Source: Ardenticatena sp. (GTDB taxonomy: Bacteria > Chloroflexota > Anaerolineae > Ardenticatenales > Ardenticatenaceae). Taken from it: 55,048 bases of DNA. Positions 42,943 to 51,261 of the stretch are shown piece by piece. The notes under the pieces were generated by a model. That model was not told the DNA's origin and searched no databases. It saw nothing but the letters and a program-made list of their open reading frames with translations. Each line of letters opens with the position of its first letter. The first letter of the stretch is position 1. The stretch is from positions 1 through 55,048 of the forward strand of contig WFOS01000025.1 of assembly GCA_015487975.1 (NCBI GenBank). The letters run 5' to 3'. The translations under genes were made by a program, and so were the position numbers.

Positions 42943-44133
42943 ATGCGTCGATGGCACATGCTCACATTGATCGTGTTGGTTTGGTCGTTGGCTGCATGTG
43001 GTGGTGAATCTGGTGAAGCACCCGCCGAGCCATCGGCAACGGAGCCGTCCCAACCCTCTGCAACCGCCACGATGCCTGCGCCGACGAACACACCCCAGGC
43101 ACCCTCACAACCAACAGCAACACCCCTCCCAGCGGCAACGCCAACTGAAACAGCAGAAGCGTCGCCCGAGTTTCACCTTCCTGTTGACATAAGTACCATT
43201 CAGGATGCGCGTTTGCATTATGTGGTGCGAGTGCGTGCCGAGGGGGATGCGGTTCCCTCGATCGAACCACCCGAGGGTGTCTTGGTGGAATGGACGATGG
43301 ACGTGACCCGCGAACCGCCTGCTCGCCGTATCGTGATGCAGGGGATGCTGGCTGGTTTAGGGGGGGCGATGGCTGGAAACGAGACCCCGCAACTCGAGCT
43401 CATTCACGTTGGTGATACCATGTGGATGCGTGTCGGCGATCAATGGGTGCAAATCGCCCAGCAAGAGGCACCGACGATCGAAGAAGATTTGCAGAATGTT
43501 TTGCAGATGGTATCGGTTGGAAGTCTGGAAGCGCAGGGGCGTGAAACCGTCAATGGGTTCGATACGGTGCATTATCGGAGTGAATGGAATGCTGCGATTC
43601 TTGGGCAACCAACGACGTTGGGGTTTTTGCAACAGTTCCTCGATGCCTTTGGCGCAACGGCCGACATCGACATACAGCCAGAGCGTGTCATCGTAGATGC
43701 GTATGCCACTGATGATGGATTGCTCGTCAAATCGGTCTACGCGATTGAACATGCAGTTTCCAAAGGTGAGCAAAGTGGACGCTTGATCGAAGAAGTGCTC
43801 TTCGAGGTGCTTTCCGTCAATAGCGGTTTGACCATCGAACCACCGGCAGCAGCGACGTTGCCGCAAGATGATGTCCCGCTTCCTGAAGGTGCAACTTTGC
43901 AATCGGCATTTGCCGGCACGCGCGTGTACAATGTGCCAGGAGCAACGTTGGATGATGTAGCCGCGTTTTATGACGAAGCATTGCCGCAGCAAGGGTTTAC
44001 CGTCACGCAGCGACTGATGATGGGGGCACAAGGTGGCATGTTCCAAGTGGAAAAAGAGGGGAAGACGTATCAAATCCTGCTTGCGGAAGGAACGGAAGGT
44101 GGAACGACGGTGACGATTCTCACTGCTGAGTGA
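42943..44133 (+). CDS. Lipoprotein with LppX/LolA-like fold, hypothetical
   Basis: 396 residues from ATG 42943 with a near-perfect AAGGAGGTG. The lipobox LAAC (WSLAACGG) predicts lipidation, followed by ~55 residues rich in Pro, Thr and Ala. The body alternates beta strands in the manner of LppX/LprG or LolA lipid-binding proteins (LHYVVRVRAEGD, DTMWMRVGDQWVQI, GFDTVHYRSEW). The C-terminal ~75 residues form a second alpha/beta module (NVPGATLDDVAAFYDEALPQQGF). Membrane-attached, outward-facing. Lipid carriage is a guess based on fold-like pattern only. Confidence 0.75.
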   Translation: MRRWHMLTLIVLVWSLAACGGESGEAPAEPSATEPSQPSATATMPAPTNTPQAPSQPTATPLPAATPTETAEASPEFHLPVDISTIQDARLHYVVRVRAEGDAVPSIEPPEGVLVEWTMDVTREPPARRIVMQGMLAGLGGAMAGNETPQLELIHVGDTMWMRVGDQWVQIAQQEAPTIEEDLQNVLQMVSVGSLEAQGRETVNGFDTVHYRSEWNAAILGQPTTLGFLQQFLDAFGATADIDIQPERVIVDAYATDDGLLVKSVYAIEHAVSKGEQSGRLIEEVLFEVLSVNSGLTIEPPAAATLPQDDVPLPEGATLQSAFAGTRVYNVPGATLDDVAAFYDEALPQQGFTVTQRLMMGAQGGMFQVEKEGKTYQILLAEGTEGGTTVTILTAE

Positions 44134-44151
44134 TCATGGCTGAGGCGCGGA

Positions 44152-44184
44152 AAAAATGGCGGCGTTCATAGCGCCGCCGTTTTT
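44152..44184. terminator. Bidirectional terminator between lipoprotein and SDR genes
   Basis: GGCGGCG with CGCCGCC form the stem, extended by A5 on the left and T5 on the right, so both convergent genes get a U-tract. Confidence 0.85.
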
Positions 44185-44208
44185 CGTGCGTGAAAGTCTC
44201 GCTTTGGT

Positions 44209-44907
44209 CTAGCCACGTCCCGGTAGGGGAATCACCGCGCCATTGATGTCGGCAGCCGCTTCGGAAGCCAGGAACGCAAATAGTGCCGCCAGACGTTCGG
44301 GTGCTACCCAGGCGCTTGTGTTGGCGTTGGGCATGGCGCGGCGGTTGGCTGGTGTATCGATCACAGCAGGGGCCACAGCGTTGGCGGTAATGCCAGTGCC
44401 ACGGGTTTCAGCCGCGATGGCACGCACCAGTGTTTCGAGCCCACCTTTGGCAGCGGCATAGGCTGCCACATGTTTCCCAGGGGCATGCCCATGCACACTA
44501 CTGACGAAGAGCAATCGCCCAAAATCTTGTTCGCGCATGATGGGAAGCGCGGCTTGGGCAATGAGAAAGGCTGATGTGAGGTTGAGACGCAGCATGCGTT
44601 CCCAGGTTTCTGGTGAAATGTCAGGGAGCGCTTGCCCACCAGCGTAGCCACCAACGAGGTGGACGACCACATCGAGCCGCCCAAAGTCGGCTTTGGTGGC
44701 TTGTACGACTTCGGTGGCTGCGTCGGGAGTAGTGACATCGGCGGTGAGAGCAAGTGTTGGCACTGCGAGCGAATCTGCCAATGCTTCGACAGCATCCGCA
44801 TGCCGAGCCACCAGCGCAAGTCGGTAGCCCTGGGCAGCAAAGGTTTCCGAGACAACGCGCCCAACGCCCCCTGTGGCACCGGTAATCAGGGCAACACGGT
44901 GGTTCAT
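44209..44907 (-). CDS. Short-chain dehydrogenase/reductase
   Basis: 232 residues, a classical SDR. The cofactor loop is TGATGGVGRVV, followed by the structural HLVGGYAGG. The catalytic residues are Ser in LLFVSSVHG and Tyr/Lys in AAYAAAKGG, with Asn in LRLNLTSAF. It reduces or oxidises a small carbonyl or alcohol using NAD(P)H; the substrate is unknown. AGGAGG is nine bases upstream, inside the end of ctaB, and the start overlaps that stop (ATGA). It is the third gene of the cytochrome-ctaB operon. Confidence 0.9.
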   Translation of the reverse strand: MNHRVALITGATGGVGRVVSETFAAQGYRLALVARHADAVEALADSLAVPTLALTADVTTPDAATEVVQATKADFGRLDVVVHLVGGYAGGQALPDISPETWERMLRLNLTSAFLIAQAALPIMREQDFGRLLFVSSVHGHAPGKHVAAYAAAKGGLETLVRAIAAETRGTGITANAVAPAVIDTPANRRAMPNANTSAWVAPERLAALFAFLASEAAADINGAVIPLPGRG

Positions 44908-45833
44908 GGCAAGAAGCCTCCTGTGGCAAAGATACGATCGAGAACCATAGCAAGGAACAAAAGCGCCAGGTAGTTGTTCGAGAAGCGATAGAGTCGATTC
45001 GAGCGGCTTTTGCTGGGACGGCGCCAGAGGATGAGAGCTTGGCGCAGGAATTCGCTGCCCAAAAGCAGCGCGGCAGCACCGTAGAAGAGGCTCAAGTCGC
45101 CTGTTGCTACAGGGAGCAGCGTGATGCCTACCAACACAATCGTGTAGAGCACCATTTGGCGGCGGGTTTCATCCTCGCCAAACACCACTGGGAACATGGG
45201 CACGCCAACGCGTTCATAATCTTTTTGCACTAGCAGGGTCAGCGCCCATGTGTGGGGTGGTGTCCAGAAGAAGATGATGGCAAAGAGCACGAACGCCAAA
45301 AAGTCAAGCGAGCCATGCACAGCGGCCCAGCCCACAAGCGGGGGAATTGCGCCTGCACCGCCACCGATCACGATGTTATGTGGCGTCGAACGTTTGAGGT
45401 AGCCGGTGTAAATGCCGGCGTAGTAGATGGCACCTAGCAGAGCCAATCCCGCTGAAAGCCAGTTGACGAACAGGCCGTACACCAATACCGAGAGCAGCAC
45501 AGCCCCTACGCCAAAGAGCAGCGCGTGCAAAGGGGGCACGCGATTGCGTGGAAGAGGACGCTGGCTGGTACGGCTCATCAACGGGTCGATATCGCGGTCT
45601 ACGAAAGAGTTGATGGCATTGGCGCCACCAGCTGCTAGCGAGCCACCAATGAAGACCCAGAACAGCAGGTCGAGCGGTGGCGCGCCCTCGGCCGCGATGA
45701 ACATCGCGCCGATGGTAGTAATCAGGAGCAGCACAACGATGGTTGGTTTCGTAAGACGCCAGTAATCCCCGATATTCGGACGCGCCACAGGGGGCGCGTC
45801 ATGGACGGGGGTGGCTTCCAATTGTTGGGTCAT
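44904..45833 (-). CDS. ctaB: Protoheme IX farnesyltransferase (heme O synthase)
   Basis: 309 residues from ATG 45833 (a TTG at 45851 would add six). UbiA-family integral membrane prenyltransferase with about nine helices. It attaches farnesyl to heme B to make heme O, the precursor of heme A needed by the oxidase. Motifs: RLTKPTIVVLLLITTIGAM, the metal-pyrophosphate site NAINSFVDRDIDPLMSRTSQ, and YTGYLKRSTPHNIVIGG. It lies 22 bases after the membrane cytochrome gene. No ctaA (heme A synthase) is in the window. Confidence 0.95.
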   Translation of the reverse strand: MTQQLEATPVHDAPPVARPNIGDYWRLTKPTIVVLLLITTIGAMFIAAEGAPPLDLLFWVFIGGSLAAGGANAINSFVDRDIDPLMSRTSQRPLPRNRVPPLHALLFGVGAVLLSVLVYGLFVNWLSAGLALLGAIYYAGIYTGYLKRSTPHNIVIGGGAGAIPPLVGWAAVHGSLDFLAFVLFAIIFFWTPPHTWALTLLVQKDYERVGVPMFPVVFGEDETRRQMVLYTIVLVGITLLPVATGDLSLFYGAAALLLGSEFLRQALILWRRPSKSRSNRLYRFSNNYLALLFLAMVLDRIFATGGFLP

Positions 45834-45855
45834 GCGACAGGCTCTCCGCAACGTG

Positions 45856-46947
45856 TTATTTCAGGCTGGCTAAAAATTCGACAAGGGCATCCAGTTGTTC
45901 TGGGCTAAGTGAATCCTTGAATGTTTCGGGCATCACTGGTGGAAACCCATCGACGACGTAAGCCTTCGGGTTGATGATGGACTCGCGAATGTACTCTTCT
46001 GGCGTCGTGGCTTCGCCCGTGTAGTTGGGGGCAGCAATGCGTTCGGCAGCAATACTACCGATACGTGTCAAATCGGGGCCAATCGAGCCAGCCATGCCGT
46101 CTACACCTTGCATTGTATGGCAGCCACCACACCCCTGATTTATCATCAAATCAATGATAGCCGAGGGCGCATTGACATTGACTGCTGGGGCTTGTGTCGG
46201 TTGTGGTTCGCTGGGTGTTTCCGCAGTCGGCGCACTGCTGATAGGGGCTTCATTTACGCTTGGTTCGTTCGAGGCCGGCGCGGAAGCAACGGTTGGTGTA
46301 GCTTCGCCCAAGGGGTAGAACCAGAGTGCGCCAGCGACGATAAGCCACAGAACAATCCAGCCACTGATGATCGAAACGATGACTTTGTTGGCTTCGATGA
46401 TATCTTGCAAGCGTGGGCCACGTGGCTCTTTGCGCGAAAGCAGGTTGAATATATCGCTCAACAGCGGCACATAGACGCCGTTCAGCCAGAGAATCATGAT
46501 GAGCAAGAGCCCCACCAGAATTGCCACGACCGTGAGCAAGAGGAGCGCCAGAGCGATCATACGCAACGTGGGGTCGGGTTGTGCGGCACCACCGATACCC
46601 GGCAACCCGCCTGATGCATAGCCGAGAGCCAACGCAAGTACCCACAAAGCGCCCCAACCGGCCAGAATGGCTTTGACTTCACGTTCACCGAGGATATCGA
46701 GAACAGAGGGTGCTTCGTGCCGTTTACGCCCGAGCGCATGAAACAGTGGGCTAAGACCAGGTAATTCGGCACCGAGCACCCACAAAACAAGCCCAATCAA
46801 CAAGAATGTCGCGAGGCTGACGACCAACAGAACGGCGGCAGCCACAGCAAGAAAACGGCCTAGGACCACATTGCTAGCGAGCACACTAGCCAGCGTTTCA
46901 CCAAGCGAGGGCAACGCCTGAAGCGATGCAAGCACAAAAGGTTCCAT
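45856..46947 (-). CDS. Membrane-bound cytochrome c with duplicated two-helix module
   Basis: 363 residues from ATG 46947. Four membrane helices form two similar modules, ~35-112 and ~133-212. Each has a helix ending in LW, a loop with a basic motif (GRKRHEAPSVLDIL and SRKEPRGPRLQDII) and a second helix with GW..LW. A linker rich in Pro, Ala and Ser (~215-262) leads to one cytochrome c domain with CGGCH at 273-277 and a late Met in FPPVMPETF. It sits in front of ctaB, so it probably passes electrons to or around the oxidase. The membrane part matches no family I recognise. Confidence 0.8.
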   Translation of the reverse strand: MEPFVLASLQALPSLGETLASVLASNVVLGRFLAVAAAVLLVVSLATFLLIGLVLWVLGAELPGLSPLFHALGRKRHEAPSVLDILGEREVKAILAGWGALWVLALALGYASGGLPGIGGAAQPDPTLRMIALALLLLTVVAILVGLLLIMILWLNGVYVPLLSDIFNLLSRKEPRGPRLQDIIEANKVIVSIISGWIVLWLIVAGALWFYPLGEATPTVASAPASNEPSVNEAPISSAPTAETPSEPQPTQAPAVNVNAPSAIIDLMINQGCGGCHTMQGVDGMAGSIGPDLTRIGSIAAERIAAPNYTGEATTPEEYIRESIINPKAYVVDGFPPVMPETFKDSLSPEQLDALVEFLASLK

Positions 46948-47057
46948 GGTGCAATCAACCCCCTCACAGGAAAATTGAACGTGGACATGCACGAGTGTAT
47001 CAAACCGTTACTCGCATGCCAACTGGTCGAATGGGCAGTTTTTTGGAATACGGGTGC

Positions 47058-47085
47058 ATTGTACTGTGGCTTGGCAGAAGGTCAA
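47058..47085 (-). promoter_or_regulatory. Promoter of the cytochrome c-ctaB-SDR operon
   Basis: Read on the minus strand: TTGACC, 16 bases, TACAAT; five of six matches in each box. It is 111 bases before ATG 46947. Confidence 0.7.
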
Positions 47086-47109
47086 TTTTGTGAAGAAAAG
47101 GACAAAAGG

Positions 47110-47568
47110 TTATCCCTCTTCTTCTGCAACAATTTGCAGCAAATCATGCAGGGTCAGGATACCGGCCAGACGGCCTTCGCTGTCCACAATGGGCAGAGGG
47201 TTGATGCGCGTATCGACCATGACACCAATGGCCGTTTCCAGGTCATCATCTGGGGCGATGCGTGCCGGTATCTTGGTCATGAGTTGTTCGGCGGTGACGG
47301 CAAGCACACGCCGGAGCTCTTCGTGGTAGTGGCGCGGGTTTTCCAGGTAGATACGGGCATCCATGATCTGGATGTAGCGTGGGTAGTGCGGACGAGCATG
47401 GCGGGTGATGATGTCGTATTCGGTAACAACGCCCAGGACGATGTTGTTGGCATCGACGACGGGGACGCCACTGAAGTCGCGATCACGCAGCAGGCGAGCA
47501 ACGGCGCCAACGGGGGCATCTGGCCCGACGGTCACAACGGTGGTAACCATCAAATCACGTACTTTCAT
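47110..47568 (-). CDS. CBS-domain pair protein
   Basis: 152 residues from ATG 47568 after AGGAGG. It consists of two CBS motifs: KVRDLMVTTVVTVGPDAPV...GVPVVDANNIVLGVVTEYDII and AEQLMTKIPARIAPDDDLETA...PLPIVDSEGRLAGILTLHDLL. A stand-alone pair like this binds adenosine nucleotides as an energy sensor. The middle stretch between the motifs (~60-85, with RPHYPRYIQIMDARIY) is longer than usual. It overlaps the metallopeptidase gene by 14 bases. Its regulatory target is unknown. Confidence 0.9.
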   Translation of the reverse strand: MKVRDLMVTTVVTVGPDAPVGAVARLLRDRDFSGVPVVDANNIVLGVVTEYDIITRHARPHYPRYIQIMDARIYLENPRHYHEELRRVLAVTAEQLMTKIPARIAPDDDLETAIGVMVDTRINPLPIVDSEGRLAGILTLHDLLQIVAEEEG

Positions 47569-47980
47569 GGTGAGCCTCCTTAATATGACGTTGTTGACGG
47601 ATTTGGTCCCGCTCGGCTTCGATGCGCCGGATATGTTCTTCATCGAACCCAAAATAGTGTGCCAGTTCGTGCAGGAGAACGTCTTCTACGAGTTCGGCAA
47701 CGGCATCTGGGTCGCCATTGGCTTCGCGTTCGATTGGCCCCTGAAAGAGGGTGATCGTATCGGGCGGAACGAAGGTGTAGCCGTGCCCGCGCTCTGTCAG
47801 AGGGATGCCTTCGTAAAGCCCCAACAATGTTTCGTCAGGCCCGAGTCCCATGCGACGCAGCAGGCGAGGGTGTGGTTCCCGTTCGACCACAATTTCGACG
47901 TTCTCGAGCGCTGCGCGAAATTCATTGGGCAGACGGTCGAGAACGTGGGTGATGAGTTGGGCAAATGTGGCGCGGTTCAT
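47555..47980 (-). CDS. Zincin-like metallopeptidase family protein
   Basis: 141 residues from ATG 47980. The zinc site is HELAHYFGFDEEHI (HExxH with a distal acidic/His region), in the small metallopeptidase family known as DUF1025/Zincin_1. Upstream are VVEREPHPRLL and LGLYEGIPLTERGHGY, also family features. Enzymatic activity of the family is little studied. It shares a promoter with, and overlaps, the CBS gene. Confidence 0.87.
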   Translation of the reverse strand: MNRATFAQLITHVLDRLPNEFRAALENVEIVVEREPHPRLLRRMGLGPDETLLGLYEGIPLTERGHGYTFVPPDTITLFQGPIEREANGDPDAVAELVEDVLLHELAHYFGFDEEHIRRIEAERDQIRQQRHIKEAHHEST

Positions 47981-48019
47981 AAGGGCTGTGCTTTGCGTTC
48001 GGGTTGCATTCGTGAGTGA

Positions 48020-48048
48020 AGTGTAGAAGTGGAGAAAATAAGCGTCAA
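48020..48048 (-). promoter_or_regulatory. Promoter of the metallopeptidase-CBS operon
   Basis: Read on the minus strand: TTGACG, 17 bases, TACACT, 40-68 bases before ATG 47980. Confidence 0.7.
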
Positions 48049-48125
48049 ATGTGGCTTGCAGGCCGTGCAGGGCTCTTGCGATAGTGGGGAAACGAGATAC
48101 CATCGTGTTGAAAGAGAGAACCACA

Positions 48126-48839
48126 GTGAGTGAGGGGCGTCCGGTGGAGACAGCGTATGTGTGGCTGATGTTGGTGGCTGCAGGAGCGGGGGGGCTCGTT
48201 GCTGCCGGCAGCGCAATGCAGGTAGGGGTTTCATTCGAAAGAATACGGCGTGTGATAGCGTCTGTGCTTGTGGGGAGTGCCCTTGGTGCACGGTTAGGTG
48301 CTGTTGTCGCGGCTGGGGGCACGTGGGCGGTCTTTGCACGACCTGATAGCGTTCCTGGGAGTATGCAAGGGGCATTGGTGGGCGGCCTGCTGGCCTGGTG
48401 GGTCTCGGCCGAGCGTGCGGAGCGGTGGCGTGTGGCGGATGCGCTGGCATTGGGGGCTACGGTTGCGTTGGGCGTCGGGTGGTATGCCATGCTGGTGCAT
48501 CCTGTGGTGTATGGCGTGGTATGGAACGGGGGGATGGTTTTGCCCGATCTCGCTGGGGTGCGTCTGCCGCGTATACCGGTGGCGTTGATAGGAAGCATCT
48601 GGTATGCCCTCGCAGCGTTGGGGGTATGGGGGCTTTGGCGTTTGCAGACGCGGCCTGGTTTTGTAACGTGGGGATGGCTTATCGCATTTGGGATGCAACA
48701 GGTTGTGCTGGGATTTTGGCGTGGCGATGCGACGATGTGGCTGGGAGCATGGCGGCTCGGCCAGGTGCTTGGCGGGATTGAGATTGTTGTGGCGTCGATG
48801 GTGATGGCGGTGTGGCGTTGGCGGCAAGAAGAAGCGTGA
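48126..48839 (+). CDS. Lgt-like membrane protein lacking the catalytic motifs
   Basis: About 237 residues from GTG 48126; GTG 48144, behind GAGGGG, is equally possible. Six or seven membrane helices in the pattern of prolipoprotein diacylglyceryl transferase: GARLGAVV, ADALALGATVALGVGW, and near the end LGFWRGD...LGAWRLGQVLGG, which matches the Lgt stretch FFRxD...LxxGQ. The key HGG and GRxGNxxN motifs are absent (MQGALVGG and GWYAMLVHPVVYG stand there). It is therefore probably not a transferase; a lipid-binding or scaffold role is only a guess. A normal lgt should exist elsewhere, since lipoproteins are encoded here. Confidence 0.65.
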   Translation: MSEGRPVETAYVWLMLVAAGAGGLVAAGSAMQVGVSFERIRRVIASVLVGSALGARLGAVVAAGGTWAVFARPDSVPGSMQGALVGGLLAWWVSAERAERWRVADALALGATVALGVGWYAMLVHPVVYGVVWNGGMVLPDLAGVRLPRIPVALIGSIWYALAALGVWGLWRLQTRPGFVTWGWLIAFGMQQVVLGFWRGDATMWLGAWRLGQVLGGIEIVVASMVMAVWRWRQEEA

Positions 48840-48863
48840 AGTGGCGACGTGATGGAGCCATCG

Positions 48864-48894
48864 AAGCGGGCAGGTGCAGTCCACCTGCCCGCTT
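48864..48894. terminator. Bidirectional stem-loop between Lgt-like and ABC permease genes
   Basis: A perfect 13-bp stem (48864-48876 with 48882-48894) with a 5-base loop between convergent genes. Short T/A flanks only. Confidence 0.65.
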
Positions 48895-48904
48895 TGTGAG
48901 CGAG

Positions 48905-49699
48905 TTATTGCCATCGAAAACGGCGGCTCGTGATGAGCGCAAAAACGAGCGTGTACCCGATGAGGCCTGCGAGCATCAATCCCCACTGTTCTGGAAGCGT
49001 GCCGTCCAAAAATGCGGCGCGGATGGGGTCGGCAGCCAGCGAGGTCGGGAGCCATTTCCCCACACGTTGCACGATGTCGGGCAAATTGTCAGGTGGCATG
49101 AAGAGTGTACCGATGAAGGCCATGGGCATCAGTGTGAACGTGTAGATGGTGGTCGCACTTTCGGCTTTGCTGACGAATGTCGCGAGCATGCTTCCATAGG
49201 CAATGAAACAGAGCGTGGCGAGCAGGAGGAACGGGAACGCAAGGGCAATACCGGTTGGTGAAACACCAGCATCGAAGAGCAAGAGCCCTGCTGCAAGAAT
49301 AAGCACTGCCTGTGATATGGCAACGATGAGGTAGGAAAACATCATGGCGACAACCAGGCGCCCCAGGGGTTGGGGGGTGCAGGCAAGGCGGCGGAAAATT
49401 TCCTGCTCGCGCCAGACGACGAGACGGGTAGCAAGTGGCACCCCGGCGAACATGACAGTCATGGTAACGATACCAGGGAAGAGGTAGGTGAACATATCGT
49501 ATTGCCCCATTTCGGAGTCGCCCCCAAAATAGCGGAAGACGACCAGCATCAAGAGAGGTGCGAGCAAGAAACTCAATGTCGTACGCCAGTTGCGGATGGA
49601 CGCCCAGAGGATAGCGCGTGCGAAAGCATAGATGGCGAGCCAGTGTGCGCTGCGGGGTGCGGTTCGGGGCATTTCGATGGGAGATGGTGTAACACTCAT
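48905..49699 (-). CDS. ABC-2 type transporter permease
   Basis: 264 residues with six membrane helices after a ~30-residue cytoplasmic start. ABC-2 pattern: NWRTTLSFLLAPLLMLVVF, GIVTMTVMFAGVPLATRLV, WREQEIFRRLACTPQPLGRLV and the C-terminal signature MPMAFIGTLFMPPDNLPDIVQRVGKWLP. It pairs with the ATPase whose last bases it overlaps (ATGA). An exporter of a drug, lipid or peptide is expected; the substrate cannot be told. Confidence 0.92.
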   Translation of the reverse strand: MSVTPSPIEMPRTAPRSAHWLAIYAFARAILWASIRNWRTTLSFLLAPLLMLVVFRYFGGDSEMGQYDMFTYLFPGIVTMTVMFAGVPLATRLVVWREQEIFRRLACTPQPLGRLVVAMMFSYLIVAISQAVLILAAGLLLFDAGVSPTGIALAFPFLLLATLCFIAYGSMLATFVSKAESATTIYTFTLMPMAFIGTLFMPPDNLPDIVQRVGKWLPTSLAADPIRAAFLDGTLPEQWGLMLAGLIGYTLVFALITSRRFRWQ

Positions 49700-50604
49700 G
49701 CGCGAATCTCCTTTCCTGTCAAGTGTAAGAAGACATCTTCGAGTGATGGGTGTTTGACATGGAGGTCGTTGATATCGTAGCCATGTTGAAGGAGGGCTGT
49801 GATGGTGGCGTTATGGTCGTTGGTTTGAATGCGCAAAAATGCACCCTCTTCTCGTACCGACACTACGCCGGGCATGTGGTGGATCGAGGGATCTGCTTTT
49901 GCAGCCGGACACGTGATGGTGGATGTCCCACCGAATGTGCTGACAAGGGCTGCTGGTGTATCGAGGGCGAGCAAGCGACCATGATCGACAATACCAACGC
50001 GATGGCAGAGCGATTCGGCTTCTTCCATATAGTGAGTCGTGAGAACGACAGTGCAGCCAGCGGTTTGCAGTTGACGGATGATCTCCCACAGCGCATGACG
50101 TGATTGAGGATCGAGCCCTGCTGTCGGTTCATCGAGAAAAACGATATCGGGGTCGTTGACGAGGGCAAGCGCCAGCGCAAGACGTTGTTTTTGCCCACCA
50201 CTGAGGTGTTCTGGCAACCGATGTGCCAATGCCCCGAGTTCGACACGTTCGAGTAAAGCCAACGCCTCGGTTCGGCTGCGTCGATGCCCGTAGAGGGCGC
50301 TAAACAGCAAAACTTGTTCCACCGCTGTCAAATCAGGAATGAGGCTGGTGCTTTGCAATTGAACACCAATACGTTGTTTGATGGCGAATGCTTGGGAGCG
50401 CACATCCATGCCGAAGACGAGCACGGTGCCCGCATCCGGCGGGAGCAAGCCTTCGATGATGCTCAGCGTTGTGGTTTTGCCTGCGCCATTGGGCCCCAGT
50501 AAGCCAAAGATCTCCCCACGTTCGACGTGAAAACTGAGGCCATCGACTGCCCGCACACCGGGGTACTCTTTGACGAGGTGTTGTACATCGATGACTGTGG
50601 CCAT
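49696..50604 (-). CDS. ABC transporter ATP-binding protein (DrrA/CcmA-like exporter type)
   Basis: 302 residues from ATG 50604; the longer frame to 50724 runs through the promoter. Walker A GPNGAGKTT, Q-loop GVQLQSTSL, signature LSGGQKQRLALA, Walker B IVFLDEPTAGLDP and the switch His in TTHYMEEAE. The C-terminal ~80 residues are the extra domain seen in multidrug or ABC-2 ATPases. It powers the adjacent permease. A strong promoter lies directly upstream, with -35 boxes shared in a palindrome with the divergent gene. Confidence 0.94.
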   Translation of the reverse strand: MATVIDVQHLVKEYPGVRAVDGLSFHVERGEIFGLLGPNGAGKTTTLSIIEGLLPPDAGTVLVFGMDVRSQAFAIKQRIGVQLQSTSLIPDLTAVEQVLLFSALYGHRRSRTEALALLERVELGALAHRLPEHLSGGQKQRLALALALVNDPDIVFLDEPTAGLDPQSRHALWEIIRQLQTAGCTVVLTTHYMEEAESLCHRVGIVDHGRLLALDTPAALVSTFGGTSTITCPAAKADPSIHHMPGVVSVREEGAFLRIQTNDHNATITALLQHGYDINDLHVKHPSLEDVFLHLTGKEIRA

Positions 50605-50641
50605 ACCTATACTCCGCTTGCTGGTTGTCAGACGTGCTACC

Positions 50642-50670
50642 AGTGTAAAGCAAAGCAGACATTTTGTCAA
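50642..50670 (-). promoter_or_regulatory. Promoter of the ABC transporter operon
   Basis: Read on the minus strand: TTGACA (perfect), 17 bases, TACACT; 38-66 bases before the ATPase start. Confidence 0.8.
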
Positions 50671-50676
50671 GTGTAT

Positions 50677-50704
50677 TTGACATTTCGTTCTCTCTTGGCA
50701 TAAT
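50677..50704 (+). promoter_or_regulatory. Divergent promoter of the small membrane protein
   Basis: TTGACA (50677-50682), 16 bases, CATAAT (50699-50704). Its -35 box and that of the ABC promoter form the inverted repeat TGTCAA-N6-TTGACA, so one bound regulator could control both directions. Confidence 0.65.
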
Positions 50705-50794
50705 GCGTCGTGCATAGATCCCATCCGTCACGGTGTCGTTCTAGACGTTGGTAACTCGCTTTTACCTCAACCGTGTTGAAGTGGAGGAATGTGT

Positions 50795-50983
50795 GTGAAA
50801 GCATTCATCGATCGATATGGCCTAGGATTCGTGCTCGTCTTTGCAACAGCACTCTTCGTTGGCGCGCTTTTGGGAAAGGTTACGCTTGGAGATACCATCG
50901 GTGGGCTTGTCGTCGCACTGATCGTCTCGGTCGGCGGTGCGTTGCTCTTGCAAGCGGTCAAACGTCATTCGTCGGATGCGTAA
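50795..50983 (+). CDS. Small two-helix membrane protein
   Basis: 62 residues if started at GTG 50795, seven bases after GGAGG (50783-50787). The in-frame ATG 50789 lies only one base from that site and is less likely. Two helices (LGFVLVFATALFVGALLG and TIGGLVVALIVSVGGALLL) are joined by a short loop KVTLGD; the tail VKRHSSDA is basic. Divergent from the ABC exporter and driven from an adjoining promoter. Function unknown; a role beside the exporter is conceivable. Confidence 0.65.
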   Translation: MKAFIDRYGLGFVLVFATALFVGALLGKVTLGDTIGGLVVALIVSVGGALLLQAVKRHSSDA

Positions 50984-51203
50984 GCACTCCGTAAGCGCTC
51001 ATAGCACGCTCGCTCGCCCACCTCGATTGAGGCAGATTGCTCGCAGACACTCCATCCCTCGAAGCACTCATTGCCTGTTCAGAGGAAGAATGGAGATCCG
51101 ATGGTGTGATGTGGTATTAAGAGTGATTGATCTATTCTGCCACATACTGCGTGGCGGGAAGTGTTTGCTGCCACCCTGCACCACGTATCATGCCTTCAAA
51201 CAA

Positions 51204-51230
51204 AGCACCCCGCGATACCAGCGGGGTGCT
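51204..51230 (-). terminator. Terminator of the DoxX gene
   Basis: AGCACCCCGC (51204-51213) pairs with GCGGGGTGCT (51221-51230), a perfect 10-bp stem. On the minus strand it is followed by TTTGTTTG. The 220 bases on its left, back to 50984, hold no gene I can support. Confidence 0.75.
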
Positions 51231-51261
51231 GGGCGTGGTGTGAGGGGGATTGCTCTGGGGC

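Noticed and set aside
50665..50682. TGTCAA-N6-TTGACA as a proven operator
   Set aside because: The symmetry may be only two divergent -35 boxes. It is listed as promoters and as a finding, not as an operator feature.
50984..51203. Possible small RNA or tRNA in the gap
   Set aside because: No cloverleaf, T-loop GTTC pattern, promoter or terminator in the plus direction was found.
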